A stretch of DNA of 64,000 nucleotides from assembly GCF_029931775.1 (NCBI RefSeq), contig NC_079326.1, forward strand, positions 10,694,604 to 10,758,603, read 5' to 3'. Below the pieces are notes generated by a model, which ran no database searches, had not been told where the DNA came from, and saw only the letters and a list, made by a program, of their open reading frames with translations. Shown one piece after another: positions 36,191 through 47,655 of this stretch (positions within the stretch are counted from its first letter, which is position 1; each line of letters begins with the position of its first letter). Source of the DNA: Euleptes europaea (taxonomy: Eukaryota; Chordata; Lepidosauria; Squamata; Sphaerodactylidae). Both the position numbers and the translations under genes were made by a program.

Positions 36191-37109
36191 ACTGTGTTTT
36201 CTAGCCTTACTTTTACCTTGGGGCACTACTTGGAGGAAAAATTCCATCCACTTTGACACTGCAGTATTTCAATGCTGTGCCCTAAACTGTAACAACATCT
36301 ATTTTCACTTTAATTGGATAGTGTATTTGTTCTTCCTAAACAGATGAAAGACGAAAGCTCTAAAGGATGGCATGGCTTACAAATGCCAACTGACAAAATT
36401 AAGACCACACCCTCAGTCATACAAGATCCTTCCCGGCCCAATGATTCCAATCTAGAAGTAGTAGCAAAACTAACACTGTTCCGGGGAGTCAACAAGACCC
36501 CCTTTACTTACTTGCAACTCTACACTTCCTACCATCTCTTTCTTTTCTCCCTTCCTGCACTCAACCTAAACAGAAGTGAATGGCTTGTTTTTTTGACTTG
36601 TCAGACATTTATACAAGAACACTTAAAAGAAATCCTTCCTCTCTTACCAGAAGCTCTTTGACAATTCAGCACACACAAAAGCTCCCCCCGCCCCGGTGCT
36701 TCTAGCTTGTCCTTTTTATTAATGTCCTGAATATGGTCACACTGGCATTTTCCTTTGCTGCTAAACTGCACAGAACACAAGCTGAGCCTGGAACAAAGCA
36801 ATAGCTGAACAACATTTTCACAAGTGGACACTCAGCAATATCCAGGTGAACCTGGGATAATTAATCTCCAATTAATGGCATCTGTTCACACCACTGGGTT
36901 TCAAACTTTCTTCCTTCAGGAACAGTGTGTTGACCTGTCTAACAACCAACCCCTGCACATCTGCCTGACAACTTCACTGTGTTGCAGAGAATCCAGGGTG
37001 CCCGCTCAGCTCATGCGGGATACTGTCCCAGCCTGTTACGCTTCACAGGTGCACTACCTGAACTGGGCGTGTCCCAGAAACCACCCAATGCTCTCTTACG
37101 GCTTCCATT

Positions 37110-38050
37110 CACACGGGAAGATTGGCAGCAAGTATAAAGTTGCCCTTCAGGGATGCTTTTACAACATCATTGATCTTTTCATATAGCATTCCCTGTGGAT
37201 TTAAATTTAATTCCTCCTCCCTGGCATTAAATGAATGGGTGGAGGAGGTGGAAGGGGAATCATAAGGGTCCACCCAGGCAAAAGGAGGCAGACGTATTTG
37301 AAATGCCTGAAATGCTTGCCACTGCCTCTGGAGGGCCACATCAATAAGCTTATCTGCTTCCTCACGAGAAAGATGGTGCCCGCCCGCCGCTTTGGCTGAG
37401 GGGGGGGGGTTACCAACTCCAGCCGGGATCAATCCAGACGCCAATACCCCGAAAGCCACAGAACCGACATGGATTGGACTGAGGAGACGGACTGTGTTTC
37501 TCCGGTCCTCGCAGCGGCTGCGTTCTTGTTGCCGCACTTCCTTTTCTTACGAGCCTAAGGCAGCGGCGTGGCTTTTCGTGCCTTTTTGGGCTTCGGCTGC
37601 CTCGGCTCCGACTCTTCCCCGTTTTGCCCTCCGGTGGGCTTTTCCGTCCCTAAGGAACCCTAATCGTGGCCGTTGGGAGAGCCGTCGTCTTTTGGGGTGG
37701 AATGGACCAGCCTGCCTTGGTAATCCTCTACTGAAAGGAGGTCGTCCTCCCTCCCAGAAATGGCGTTCGCCATGTTGGGTAGTTCTAACCAGCCGGGTAG
37801 AGAGAAACACAAAGGGAAGGAGGAACAGATAGGCAAGGTAACAAACGCAGGGAAGGACTGGCAAATCGAGGAGGGCAAAGGGACAAACGAGAAAGGGTAG
37901 AAGAAAATTCCTAATCCTAAACCTAAGACACAGAGCTGTGCCCAGACACCGCTCTCCCCTCAAAGGCAGGTCAGAAACTGGGATTCAGTGGCTGTTTTCC
38001 CACCAGAGGAGACAGGAAGTAAAGTTTGGTCCTGCCTCCCCGGAGAGAGC
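37110..38050 (-). mobile_element. DIRS-like element, 5' end and Gag N-terminal part, broken
   Basis: On the minus strand a GC-richer leader (38.05-37.55 kb) leads into a Gag-like stretch with SREEADKLIDVAL and QRQWQAFQAF (about 37.36-37.29 kb), typical of DIRS Gag. It is a 3'-truncated fossil. It may belong to the same subfamily as the 11.5-14.9 kb element, which lacks this part, but it is a separate copy. Confidence 0.6.
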
Positions 38051-38469
38051 AAGGAAGACACCCACAGATCAAGATGCCCTTGCCTCAGAGGAGAACTGAT
38101 GGTATCTTTAACTCAAACCTTAATTGGAAACCCCATCTCATATATATAACAAAAAAAATTAAACCTTCAGAGGAAGCAATTGAACGCTTTTTCTTCCACA
38201 AGGGAGGTAAATATATTCCAGGGGGACTACAAGTGTTCAACATGAAAATTATCCCACAGCTCTTATATGGAGCTTCAATATGGATTCCTTAGGTTGACTA
38301 GAGTATTGACCTCCACTTGTGTCAGTTTTTACAGCAAATTACAGGGCCCCCAAGATGTATAACCAGAATAAGTTCATCGCTAGAACTAGGCCAAGGTTCT
38401 AAAGAAGCCTTTAAACATAGACTAAAGGTAATATTTTCAACTGAGAAGTATGGCTAAATCAAGACTGTT

Positions 38470-38504
38470 ATCGTTTCTTGGCCTTTTGTCTAAGATCAAG
38501 TGTA
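38470..38504 (+). pseudogene. 3'-truncated U2 snRNA fragment
   Basis: 35 bases match the U2 snRNA 5' end (atcgtttcttggccttttg, then taagatcaagtgta) with three differences. It stops within a few nucleotides of the breakpoint of the 11.26-kb copy. No convincing TSD is visible. It lies within a decayed LINE and cannot be functional. Confidence 0.8.
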
Positions 38505-38736
38505 AGGATACCTTATTAGGTATGGGGGAAAGTGAATCTATATTAACCATCAAGAACTTTATAAAAATTAGATTACTCCAGCTCTATAATGCATGCTAGG
38601 AGAGTATGCTCTATCCAATTTTGGGGTATCCTTCCATCTTTGCGAACTCCAGCTTATTCTAGCTATTTAATAGTCCCTTGATGCCATAGAGCATTCTTGC
38701 TTGCTCGCTTGAACACTGCCTCTTTGGCGTTGTTAA

Positions 38737-38948
38737 ATGGAACACGTGAAGAAGCTGCCTTATGCTGAATCAGACCCTTGGTCCAGTGAAGTCAGTACTG
38801 TCTACTCAGACAAGCAGCGGTTCTCCAGGGTCTCAGTCTTTCACATCACCTACTTGCTTAGTCCCTTTAACTGGAGATGCCAGGGATTGAACCTGGGGCC
38901 TTCTGCATGCCAAGAAGATGCTCTATCACTGAGCCACAGCCCCTCCCC
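38737..38948 (-). mobile_element. tRNA-derived SINE (family A)
   Basis: It reads aacacgtgaagaagctgcc through gccagggattgaacctggg (box B in reverse) to actgagccacagcccctcc. It is full length and close to the 16.8-kb copy. Confidence 0.9.
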
Positions 38949-39754
38949 GCTTTTAAGATATGGCAACTTACCTTATTCAGATAGGCTTTGTCCATGTGAT
39001 CTGAAGAGAGTGGATTCATTATTCCATATGATGTTGGAATGCCCCCAATACAATTCTTATCGCACTATCTTAATCAAATTACCTGCCACCGTAACAAAAG
39101 ATAAAACAGTCCCCTTTTTGCTGGCAGACAGAGAACCAAGAACAACATTGGCGGTAAACAAGTATCTATCCACCATATTGTCCTTACAGAAATAAAGGCT
39201 CCCTGTTTACTGCTCAAGACCTTTGGGTCAAGGAAGCTTGAAAGAAGGAAAGGAAATGAAGAGGAGGGGGGGAAATAGCCCACAGTTTCATCATCAGAAG
39301 CTTCCCTTTCAATTATCTGAATTCTAGAACTGTAAATAAAATAATCCAGTCAATAATACGGGTCCATCAGGCTGCATTTGCCACAATGTAACACAAAGAG
39401 AAGACGACACAGAATTAATCAGATGTGACAGGAACCTGCTATTGTCCCATCCTGATGAAGGCCCCCAAGCACTGTACTTTTCCAGAAAACCCACTCAATT
39501 CTAAAGACACAGCAACCTGGCTGGAAAAACCATAACCTTAGTTACCAGTGTGTCAAAATGTTTATATAAAAAGGAAACTCCAATGGCTTGTTGACCTTTT
39601 TTCAAGACTCAATATTCTGTTCCAATCATACACCCCAAAGTGACCACCTATTAATCTTTTGTGTTACACGTGGTGATGATCACCCCACAAAGCTTTTCCT
39701 TTACTGGAATTTCTGTAGGCAAACATCTTGCTGGTTTTAGATTAGAGCCCAATT

Positions 39755-41629
39755 TTTTTAAATAATTTTTTATTATTTTTCAAAATTATTAAACACAAAG
39801 TTCAAGAGTTTGTATAAACAAAGAATAAAATATAAAATGCAATGGAAAACATTGTTAAGTATGATCAAAAATATATTGGCTTCCCCTACACCTCCCTCCA
39901 TCTATTGATTAATTAGTAATCTCTTTTTCATAAACTTCTAATCCTAATATTATTACTAATACCTATCAATCTCTTCGGCATTTATATTCTTTAAAGAGAG
40001 AATGATTAATGATTAATACAATCATAAAAAAGAAGAAAAGAAAAAAAATTAGTAAATCTCACTAATAATAAATGGATTAGAATAGGAAACATTGTTGTTT
40101 TCATTAAAAATTAATTATTTTGTAAACCCTCTATTTCTCCCCAAACACTCATTTTAATACAAATTATATTTCTAGTATTTTGATATCTTATGTTATTTCA
40201 TTTCCATTAAAACCAAGCCTTTTAACCAATTCCTGTTTAATCCCTTCCAAAAGACAAGCCAGACTCTTTTAAATCAGTTCCTTTGTCCGGAATTTCCAGC
40301 ATTTTTTTCTTTTCTTCATTAAGACTAGACATTGAAGAGCATCCTTGGAAGTTGTTGGTAAGATTTCTTCTGCTGGTGAATGATCTTCATAGTAGATCTG
40401 CGCTGCAGTTTCTTCCATCTCAAAGTCAATAAAGGAGATCTCCATAGCTCCAGTTTTTCTACCTTTTAAGTCCTCCAAGCTGGTGTTAAAATGTTCCTCA
40501 GGCAGATTATAAAAATCTAAGTCGCTCACATTCAGATCCATTGTTGCCAGCTGGACTATTGCAGTTTGTTTGTTGTCATTCTCCATTTCCTTTGCAAGGT
40601 TCTTCTGTTCTTCGTCTTTATTGTCATCTGAAGAACCCTCTGATCTCACCTCTGACATTGTGATGATTTGAATTTTTATATCTTTAAGGTCATCTAAGAT
40701 AAAATCCAGTTTTTGGTTCATCAAAGCAGAAAATTGATCCAGCTGTTTAATCAAACGTTCCATGGTTGCTTCTTCTGAAAGTTCCATTGAGACTTAGTTG
40801 GTAAAGTCCTGACAAAGACCGGTGTTATAAATAGCCGAGAGGTGCTGCAGGAATCAGTGTCGTAAACCTTCCGTCTTCCTTTTGTTCAGGAACTTGGGAG
40901 GTATTTGCCAGTTGCACGATGATGCCACACTTCCGATTCCAAGTTCTCTGCTACTCTCGGGATGATAGATTATTTCCAGGAAAGACGTGGCAGGAAGACT
41001 TAGTGTAGTTAGAAAGACGACACCTCGCGATGTGGGGAGATTACTCCTCCTCCCTCCTCTTTATACGTCGTAGTTTCTGATTGGTAGCAGAGACGTCTTT
41101 CAAAAAATCTTAGTTGTTGTGTCTTCCCACCGATCAAATTGATAAGATTCCTGCCAATTTATCTGATCTTTTCTTGTTTTCAAAGAGTCATTTAAACATT
41201 AAGTGGGGAGAGACAGATTCGGCAGATGTATTTAGCAATCTCCCGGTGCTTCCAGATCCAGGTAAAACAAAAGAGTTCTTTTAACTTACTCAGATTTTAG
41301 GAGAGTAGGTATTCTTGCTTCTGTGTAGTTGCTTAGATGGTGATAGATAGGGGAGATCTGAGCCTAATTCCAAAGAGACGTTTTCGGCAGTGTTTCCCCC
41401 TCAGGCCGGCGGGACCTCTTCCAGGATTCCGAGAGTCGTCCGAAGACTCTCTCAGCAAAACTGGGGGTCAGACCGTTCTTGAAGGCAGCAGGGGTGTTCC
41501 TGTTCTTCGGTCCACTAATTAGAACTGGGTTGGGGTGCAAAAATTTGCCCCCAAGTTCAAACGTTTCTTGGTTCTCTCGGGAGCCCCCGAGAAACGTGGC
41601 GCTCAGAGCAGCGTCCCTAGCGGAAGTCG
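39755..41629 (-). mobile_element. Complete-looking LINE-mobilised element with a single ORF (HAL1-like)
   Basis: It is bounded by a perfect 14-bp TSD, attagagcccaatt (39741-39754 and 41630-41643). On the minus strand it has a GC-rich leader of about 840 bp, one ORF (40787-40269), a 3' region of about 500 bp and an A-rich tail at the left edge. There is no reverse transcriptase. LINE-1 machinery makes TSDs of this length and A-rich tails, and elements keeping only ORF1 are known as HAL1. Similarity of the ORF to L1 ORF1 is not proven. Confidence 0.75.
40269..40787 (-). CDS. Acidic coiled-coil-like protein of the non-autonomous LINE
   Basis: 172 codons, uninterrupted, starting MELSEEATMERLIKQL. 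Residues about 1-45 have a heptad-like pattern of L/I/M (MERLIKQLDQFSALMNQKLDF, then ILDDLKDIKIQI) that could form a coiled coil, as at the start of L1 ORF1 proteins. Residues 46-150 are rich in D and E, with no RNA-binding fold that I can see. The C-terminus is basic (MKKRKKCWKFRTK). Typical L1 ORF1 proteins are roughly twice as long and carry an RRM and a C-terminal domain, so this is either a cut-down ORF1 or unrelated. It is the only ORF of the insertion at 39755-41629. An ORF intact inside a TSD-flanked copy suggests the insertion is fairly recent, or chance. Confidence 0.5.
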   Translation of the reverse strand: MELSEEATMERLIKQLDQFSALMNQKLDFILDDLKDIKIQIITMSEVRSEGSSDDNKDEEQKNLAKEMENDNKQTAIVQLATMDLNVSDLDFYNLPEEHFNTSLEDLKGRKTGAMEISFIDFEMEETAAQIYYEDHSPAEEILPTTSKDALQCLVLMKKRKKCWKFRTKELI

Positions 41630-41644
41630 ATTAGAGCCCAATTC

Positions 41645-44155
41645 TTGACAATACGATAGGCAAAAAGGTTTTGTCAGTAGCGCCTTCCTAAGATTATTTC
41701 TAACAAAGTGGGAGGGCAAACCCTAGAGAATATCATGTTAGAAAAATAGTTTGACAATCACAACAATTACACACAGCCATATAATTCAGGATAAGACTGT
41801 TAAGTTTATAAGATACTTTGTAGTTGTTACTCTGGATGTCTGGCATACACAACAATTAATTTGGATGACACATTGATAATTTTTGTGGGTAGTATAGCTT
41901 ACAGCAAAAAGCTTGTTAAATTGGCAAGTTAATTAACTTACACGTGCTTCTTTATTACATGGTGATTGTGCATTGCTATCTCCTACCATGTGTTTCGCCT
42001 AGTGTAACGCCCTTCATATGTTAGCATTTTAATTCTGACCAGCAGAAATGTAACAAGTGAAGCTTTCCTGACAATGACTTAGAGATAAAATGACAGGAAA
42101 ACTCCCTCTGCTGAATTTCTGCAGGTCAAACAGCTGCTGTAAAAGGCTCAGGAGCCATACCAGTTAAAAAGTTGGTAACCTCACACCTTCAGTACTCTCC
42201 CTTCCTTGTTCTTTCCACCTGCCAAAAGGAGAGCATGCTGAAAATACTGTTCCTGCTCTAAAAATCATGGGAAAACCTGCCCTTATAGGAATTCCATTTT
42301 GTGCTTAGAAACCCTGCCTGGAACGTGTATTTGATTCTTGGATGAGGCTGACGGTCCCTCTAGCTCTTTAGCCTTTTTCCCAAACCAGATGCCACAGAAA
42401 CTCCCCAAACAAAGAAGAGGCTGGCCATAGACAAAGGAAAATAGAGCTCCTGTATCTTGAATACTCATGTAGAAAGGAGAATGTCAACAAGGGCTGTCCT
42501 TCTCAGTCATGCTTGACCAACCGATCAAAATCCCCTCCTTCTCCAAAACTATGAACAGTACCAGGCATCTGCCCTCCTTTGATTAAATGTTTATTTTATT
42601 TGCCTTAAATATGCTACCCAATGTTCTCCCCTACCGCTCACTGTAATTCCCCCCTCCATTTGGTTCTAGTAACTCAGTGTTGAGAAATATCAACAAGGAC
42701 TCTAGGGAATCTGTAAGCCATTGCAAAACTTTTTTAAAAGGTACACTGGTTCTACAGTATCATAGATACCCTCTCCCTTGTGGGTATTTAAGCCCGGGCA
42801 TGGCCAAAGGTGCAAGACCTCTGGCAAAAGCCAACTGACTCTTAGCGCATGGCTTGCAGCCTATGAACCAGCATGACAGCACCATCCTAACCAGAACTGT
42901 GTGTGTAACACCCTTTTAAATCCACTGAAGTCAACGTGCTTAGTGGCAAACCTGATTTGCCTTTGCCTAATGGGTGAATTGTTTCTCACGAGGATGAGGA
43001 AGAACCTTTTTGAGACCAGGGCCTCAAGAACTATCTCTTCTTACTTGCAGGAATTAAAGTAACTTGATGTCTGTGCTATAACTTGCCTTATTCCTTAATT
43101 TAATTTGGTTAGCTCTGTGCCACAGTCTTTCCAAAGTCCTGTGCATCTCATTCATATGCATTTATCTCACTTTCAGTAAGCATGATGATATTTCAGTGCT
43201 GATATTTTATACCCCATTGCCTTGGGGGACTACAGTACAGATCTTACCATATGTCTTTCTGCTACTTCAGCATGATTTTAGAACACATATAACACTTCCT
43301 ATATCCTTGCCTGACAGCCAGTAAACCATTGACCCTCTAAATCCCACATCTGATCAATTATCATCAAGACATAGTAGTGGAACAGAAACTGGTATGTAAA
43401 CTGGAATTGGTACTACCCTATGCAAAAAAATGCATTCTATTTCTAGGTTCTCAGAAAAAACAGAATATGAAATATCATGTATATGGGTGATGCATACCAC
43501 AGTTCAGCACTTTAACACAAAACCAGAAACATGGGACGCAATCCTTGACAAAATATGCTATGTGATCTCCCATGCTGCACTCTTTCCCTTGTATAGATTT
43601 TGTTGCCTGTGCATGAATGGAGTGCAGAGTGGAGTGGAGATGCAATAATGCAGCTGGGGGACATAGCTCAGGGGTACAGCACATATTTTGTACGCATCCA
43701 CAGTGAAATAGTCTCAGAACATAAAGCTCCAAAATACTTCTGTGTGAGACCTTGGAGTGCTGTGGTCTAGCTAAGTATATTTATTTTGTAGCTAGCACAT
43801 GAATACCATGTGACTTGTGGGTCTCAGGTTTGCAGCAGGAGCACCTGCAATCATGAAACACTTCCAAGTACATGCCCTGAAAGTCATCTTAGTAATGTCC
43901 TTTGTAAAGCCTAACTGTTTAACTTTAAAAGACTCATCTTCAGGGCATAAGGGAAAAAGAAAGACACCAAGAAGGACCTCTTTGCTATCTGTCACTGTTT
44001 TTTTTTTTTTTAATGCAGTCAATCTCCACATAAACTAAATGTGCAATGAATATGCCAAAGAGCCATTTCATGTCTTGTATATGTAGTAAAAATGACACTT
44101 AAAATCAGTATTAGGAGATAGGACTATTGGCACAACACAATTGCTAGTAAAATTA
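41645..44155. other. Mostly unassigned DNA
   Basis: I recognise no gene. 43652-43775 (ggacatagctcaggggtac) may be a remnant of tRNA-SINE family A. 42890-42960 has a faint trace of a common MITE (ccatcctaaccagaac). The rest shows nothing I can name. Confidence 0.4.
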
Positions 44156-44159
44156 TTCA

Positions 44160-44378
44160 TTTATTTAGATGTTTACGCTCCATTCCTCTGACCAATAGGG
44201 ACCCAAAGTGGCTTACAATATTGACTGCCCCTCCTTTGTTTTATGCTCACAACAATCCTGTGAAGTATGTTAGGCTGGGAGAGAGCTATTGGCCCAAGGT
44301 CATCTAGAGAGCTTCCATGACAGAATGGGGATTCTCTCAGATCCAGCATTCTACCCATTATAGCACACTTGCTCTCAT
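44160..44378 (-). mobile_element. MIR-like tRNA-derived SINE
   Basis: Antisense order: agtggcttacaatattga, tgctcacaacaatcctgtga, ggcccaaggtcatctag, gaatggggattctctc (box B region) and a head ending at tagcacac. It is related to the copy at 56.93-57.12 kb. Confidence 0.65.
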
Positions 44379-44379
44379 T

Positions 44380-45900
44380 AAATGTTGGTATCGTTTAAAA
44401 TGCCAAACCTTCCCTAAGTTTTGATTATGTTAAGTAGTCAAATTTCATTTCTGCACAACACATCATTACACTGAAGATAAGAGATCAAGACCTGCTGCAA
44501 AACCACCCAGAAAGTCAGGATTCAATATGTGCTGGGCCCTGTTGTCTGATAATATGAAACATGTTCAATAAAAAACTGATGGAGAACAGCCAAGGGTGGC
44601 AGAAGAAACACTTGTGAATTAAGTTTCTGCTGCATAATCACAATTAAAGAGCTATAGATTTGGCTACTTATTTATAGATGCACTTTGGAATTCCATTTAT
44701 ATTTGACATTTTTCAATAATCGAATGAAATAACTGCCCACGAGGATTCACACAGATGACCTTGTCAACGCCTTCTGAGGTTTCGAATCCATATGTATAAA
44801 GAAAGCACCCCAAGAGAGGGAATGTATTACGAATCAGAATGGTGAAAGAATTTTGAAAAATGAGTCACATCCTGCTGATTCAAAGGGTGAGATGCTATTC
44901 AGCTTTCTTTCTTTTTTTCTCTGCCCTTAATGATTACACCCTGGCTATTACAAGTACAAAATCAGCTTTCCTACATGGGAAACAATCATTCACAAATGTA
45001 TGCGTTTTCTGCCCTGCTGCTCTCAGAATGCTTAGTATTTTTGTCCGCTACAGATGTTGAGCTACAAATATCTCAAGAATTGACTGAAAAGTGTTGGAAT
45101 TGTCTTTAAATCTTTATGCAGCCGGGCAAGAGAAATCAAATTTTTGAACAGAGCCAAAGGGAACACTGATGCATCTAGTGTGAATAATTATGTACTTAGG
45201 CAAACATCTGCATACAAATTCTCACAAGGAAATGAAAAATCATCCCTATGTATTCATTTTCAGCACTAGATTCAGAGCTGCATTATCATTAATGCATGAA
45301 ACAGACAGTAATAAGAGGACAATAGATATGTAAGAGGAACAGTGATACCCCCCCAAACACACACACAGTATAGAAACAGTCTGTTGAGCATCAGATGCAG
45401 CAAGGAAAGGAGTTAATGCATTTGGGAAGCAATGTCTTGCCTCTGCAATGTGACAACTGAAATGGTCGCAGCAGCATCGGCTGGCGAGTTGTCGGGTAAT
45501 ATACCTAGCAGAAACATGAATATATATTTTTTAAATCCCTGATTATCAAAATATTGGGTTAAGAACATTCTCCCATTTGCTAATTCAAGCAGAAAAAAAT
45601 GACCCGCCAGCAAACTGAGAAGGGGAAAAGCCCTGTTTGCTCACTAACCTCTTGCAGCACAGTTTCACTCTATGCAGCCATTTGCCTTTGTGGCAAAGCC
45701 CGGGGAATGCTACAGCTCTATCAGCTTTGGCCACTACAGTCGGGCTTGCTTAGAAATCCATTTCTCGCACGCCTCTCTCTCAACAAAGCCACTCTTTGAA
45801 ACACCTGACATTTCCAAAAAACCTGTAACAGTATGTAAAATCAAACTCAGGGAGGACATGCCCACACGGTGAGGTCTGCTGGAACGGATTTTTTAATGGT
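44380..45900. other. Repeat-poor DNA beside a CpG island, candidate conserved non-coding sequence
   Basis: No recognisable repeats and no credible gene. 44.43-44.80 and 45.09-45.31 kb have AT-rich homeobox-like words (cattatcattaatgcatga, ataatcacaattaaagag) and lie within 3 kb of a CpG island, so regulatory roles are plausible but unproven. Confidence 0.35.
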
Positions 45901-46337
45901 CAAGCACAGAAACGGCGGAGATGCACACACACACAAAAAAAAGATGCATTACAGGGGCTCAGGAGAAAAAGGCGCAGATCTGCACCACCGCGACAAGAAC
46001 CGTCTGCAGAAGTCCTACGAAAGTAATCTGGGTGCAAAATGCTGGGTCTCTCAAAGACACCTCTCAGCTGTCCTAGCAGAAGGGGACACCACCGGCGCGG
46101 CCAGGAGACAACGGGCAGGGGGTCGCCGGTGCCCAAGGGCCTCTGCTTTGGCCCGGAGGCGCTCATTGCCAAGGACGGTCCCCTTTTCCAGGACCCCGCA
46201 GTCCCCCAAACCACCACGGGCATCCGGAACTCCTTTGGCGGACCCGCTGCTCGGGGCATCTTTTGCATCCCTTGTGCAAAACACCTGCCTGCCCATCCCT
46301 CCCACGCTTTGCCAGCTTCCAGTCCCAGGGAGAAGTT

Positions 46338-46725
46338 TCTTTTCTTAAAAAAAATATTTTTTATTATTATTTAAAATTGATTTACAATCTTAATTGTTTT
46401 TCAATTCACAAAGTACACAACAGAAAAGATTTCTATCTTACCTCTAAGCAAGGATATATATATTTAACTTCCCCTCTCCCCTCCTCAGTGCATTGAATGT
46501 CCATGTTTCCTCTCTTTGTGCTCAGTGCTAATTCATGAGAATAAATCTGTCAAGCCTACAGTAAATTGATTAACTCAGCATCATCATGTCAAATCTGTCA
46601 ATCCTACAATAAATTTATTAATTCATCATCATGATGAGGATGAGGATGCCAATAAATTTATTAACTGCAGAAGTTTAATTGCTACTCACGTTTGGAATTA
46701 GATCCATGCATATCCCTTAATCAGC
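46338..46725 (-). mobile_element. 5'-truncated LINE-like insertion splitting the CpG island
   Basis: It is bounded by a 14-bp TSD, cccagggagaagtt (46324-46337 and 46726-46739). The left edge is T-rich (tcttttcttaaaa, then atattttttattattattt), i.e. a tail on the minus strand, resembling the 3' end of the element at 39.76 kb. The interior has a tandem duplication of about 50 bp (aagcctacagtaaattg, aatcctacaataaattt). Confidence 0.8.
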
Positions 46726-47024
46726 CCCAGGGAGAAGTTGCAGCCCCCCTCCCGGCTGAACAAACTCCCGGCCAACTTCGCGCGCGCGGCCGGCTTCTGC
46801 TCGCTCGCGCGCGCGCGCGCGCGCAACGCGTCCCGCCGCCTGCAACCCCGCAAGAGCCGGGGTGGCGCGCGCGATCGATCGCGGCTGGCGCACACAATGG
46901 AGGCGGCCCTCCCCCGCCCCCTTCTCCGCTCCCACCCAACCCGCCGCTTTGGGTCCTCGGCCCTCCCGCTGAGCTGCGGGCTTCTCGTACCTGGAGCGCC
47001 TGGCGAGGGCGCGCCGCCTCCTAC

Positions 47025-47147
47025 CTTGGCCGTGCACGCGCCCGCCCCGGCCGCCGCCGCAGCACCTTGCGTTGCACGGGGAGCAAACGCCGCCCGCCCG
47101 CCTGCTCGCCTTCCCGGGCTGTTACAAACTGGCCCCTGGTTTCGTGC
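47025..47147 (-). other. Candidate non-coding first exon
   Basis: This is inferred only from layout: downstream (minus strand) of the X-box and CCAAT box, ending at a fair splice donor (ccaag|gtagga; GT at 47024-47023). A second possible donor (ctccag|gtacga) lies at 46990-46989. No start codon with good context is evident, so it would be 5' UTR. No transcript evidence. Confidence 0.25.
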
Positions 47148-47161
47148 GTCGCCACAGCAAC
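47148..47161. promoter_or_regulatory. X-box (RFX-binding-type site)
   Basis: GTCGCCACAGCAAC fits the RFX consensus of two half sites (RYYNYY and RRNRAC) with a 2-bp spacer. It lies 41 bp from a CCAAT box in the CpG island. RFX plus NF-Y sites are typical of ciliary-gene (and MHC II) promoters. Confidence 0.6.
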
Positions 47162-47655
47162 CCGCGTCCGGAGGCGCGCGCTGGAAAGGCAGGGGCCTGC
47201 TGATTGGGCAGCAGGGGGAGATATGCAAAGGAGCTCAGGAGGCGGGGCAGTGGGGGGGGGGCGCACCTGCAAGGACCTCGCTGGCTTGACGAAGCGTGGT
47301 GCGGCCGCGCGACGACGGTCCCGAAATAAAGGGCGAAGCGAAGCGGGGTGGGGCAAAGCTGGCTGCCCTTTGACTTTGGGCGAAAGCCTCCTTTCTTCCC
47401 TGTTCCAGCCAGGATGCAGCCAGGATCGAACGCACCGACGCACTAATGTACGAATGGACTAATAAGTATATATAGTACTAAGTATATATATATATATGTA
47501 CTAATAAGTATACATAGGGTGAAAATGCGCGGCCGCTGGAGCCTCCTTTCTTCCCTGTTCCAGCCAGGATTCAGCCAGGATCGAACACACGAACGTACAA
47601 ACGTACTAATGTACTAATAAGAACATATAGTTTTAATATATAGTGCGTGCATAAA

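Larger units (their letters stand above)
38060..39260 (+). mobile_element. LINE, reverse-transcriptase C-terminal region, broken
   Basis: Visible protein pieces: LNWKPHLIYITKKIKPS, then KGGKYIPGGLQVFN and KIIPQLLYGASIW (38.1-38.29 kb), and a cysteine/histidine-bearing C-terminal stretch (LCPCDLKRVDSLFHMMLECP at 38.98-39.05 kb). These match the RT tail of a non-LTR retrotransposon family common in squamates; the clade is uncertain. A stop codon follows SIWIP. A U2 snRNA fragment (38470) and a SINE (38737-38948) are nested in it. Confidence 0.75.
45950..47440 (-). promoter_or_regulatory. CpG island, probable bidirectional or minus-strand promoter
   Basis: GC- and CpG-dense DNA (cgcgcgcggccgg, a (CG)n run at 46805-46824, many GC boxes) in an otherwise AT-rich window. 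A 388-bp retroposed insertion splits it into 45.95-46.32 and 46.74-47.44 kb. The core holds an octamer-like atgcaaa (47223-47229), a GC box (47239-47249), a reverse CCAAT box (47203-47207) and an X-box (47148-47161). Read on the minus strand these lie upstream of possible first-exon donors at 47024 and 46990. The open frames here are due to the lack of stops in GC-rich DNA. The target gene is not identifiable. Confidence 0.7.

Noticed and set aside
46692-47462. Open frames of up to 256 codons on both strands in the CpG island
   Set aside because: High GC removes stop codons, so long frames appear in several overlapping frames. Composition is Arg/Ala/Pro-rich without any domain. A promoter explains the region better.
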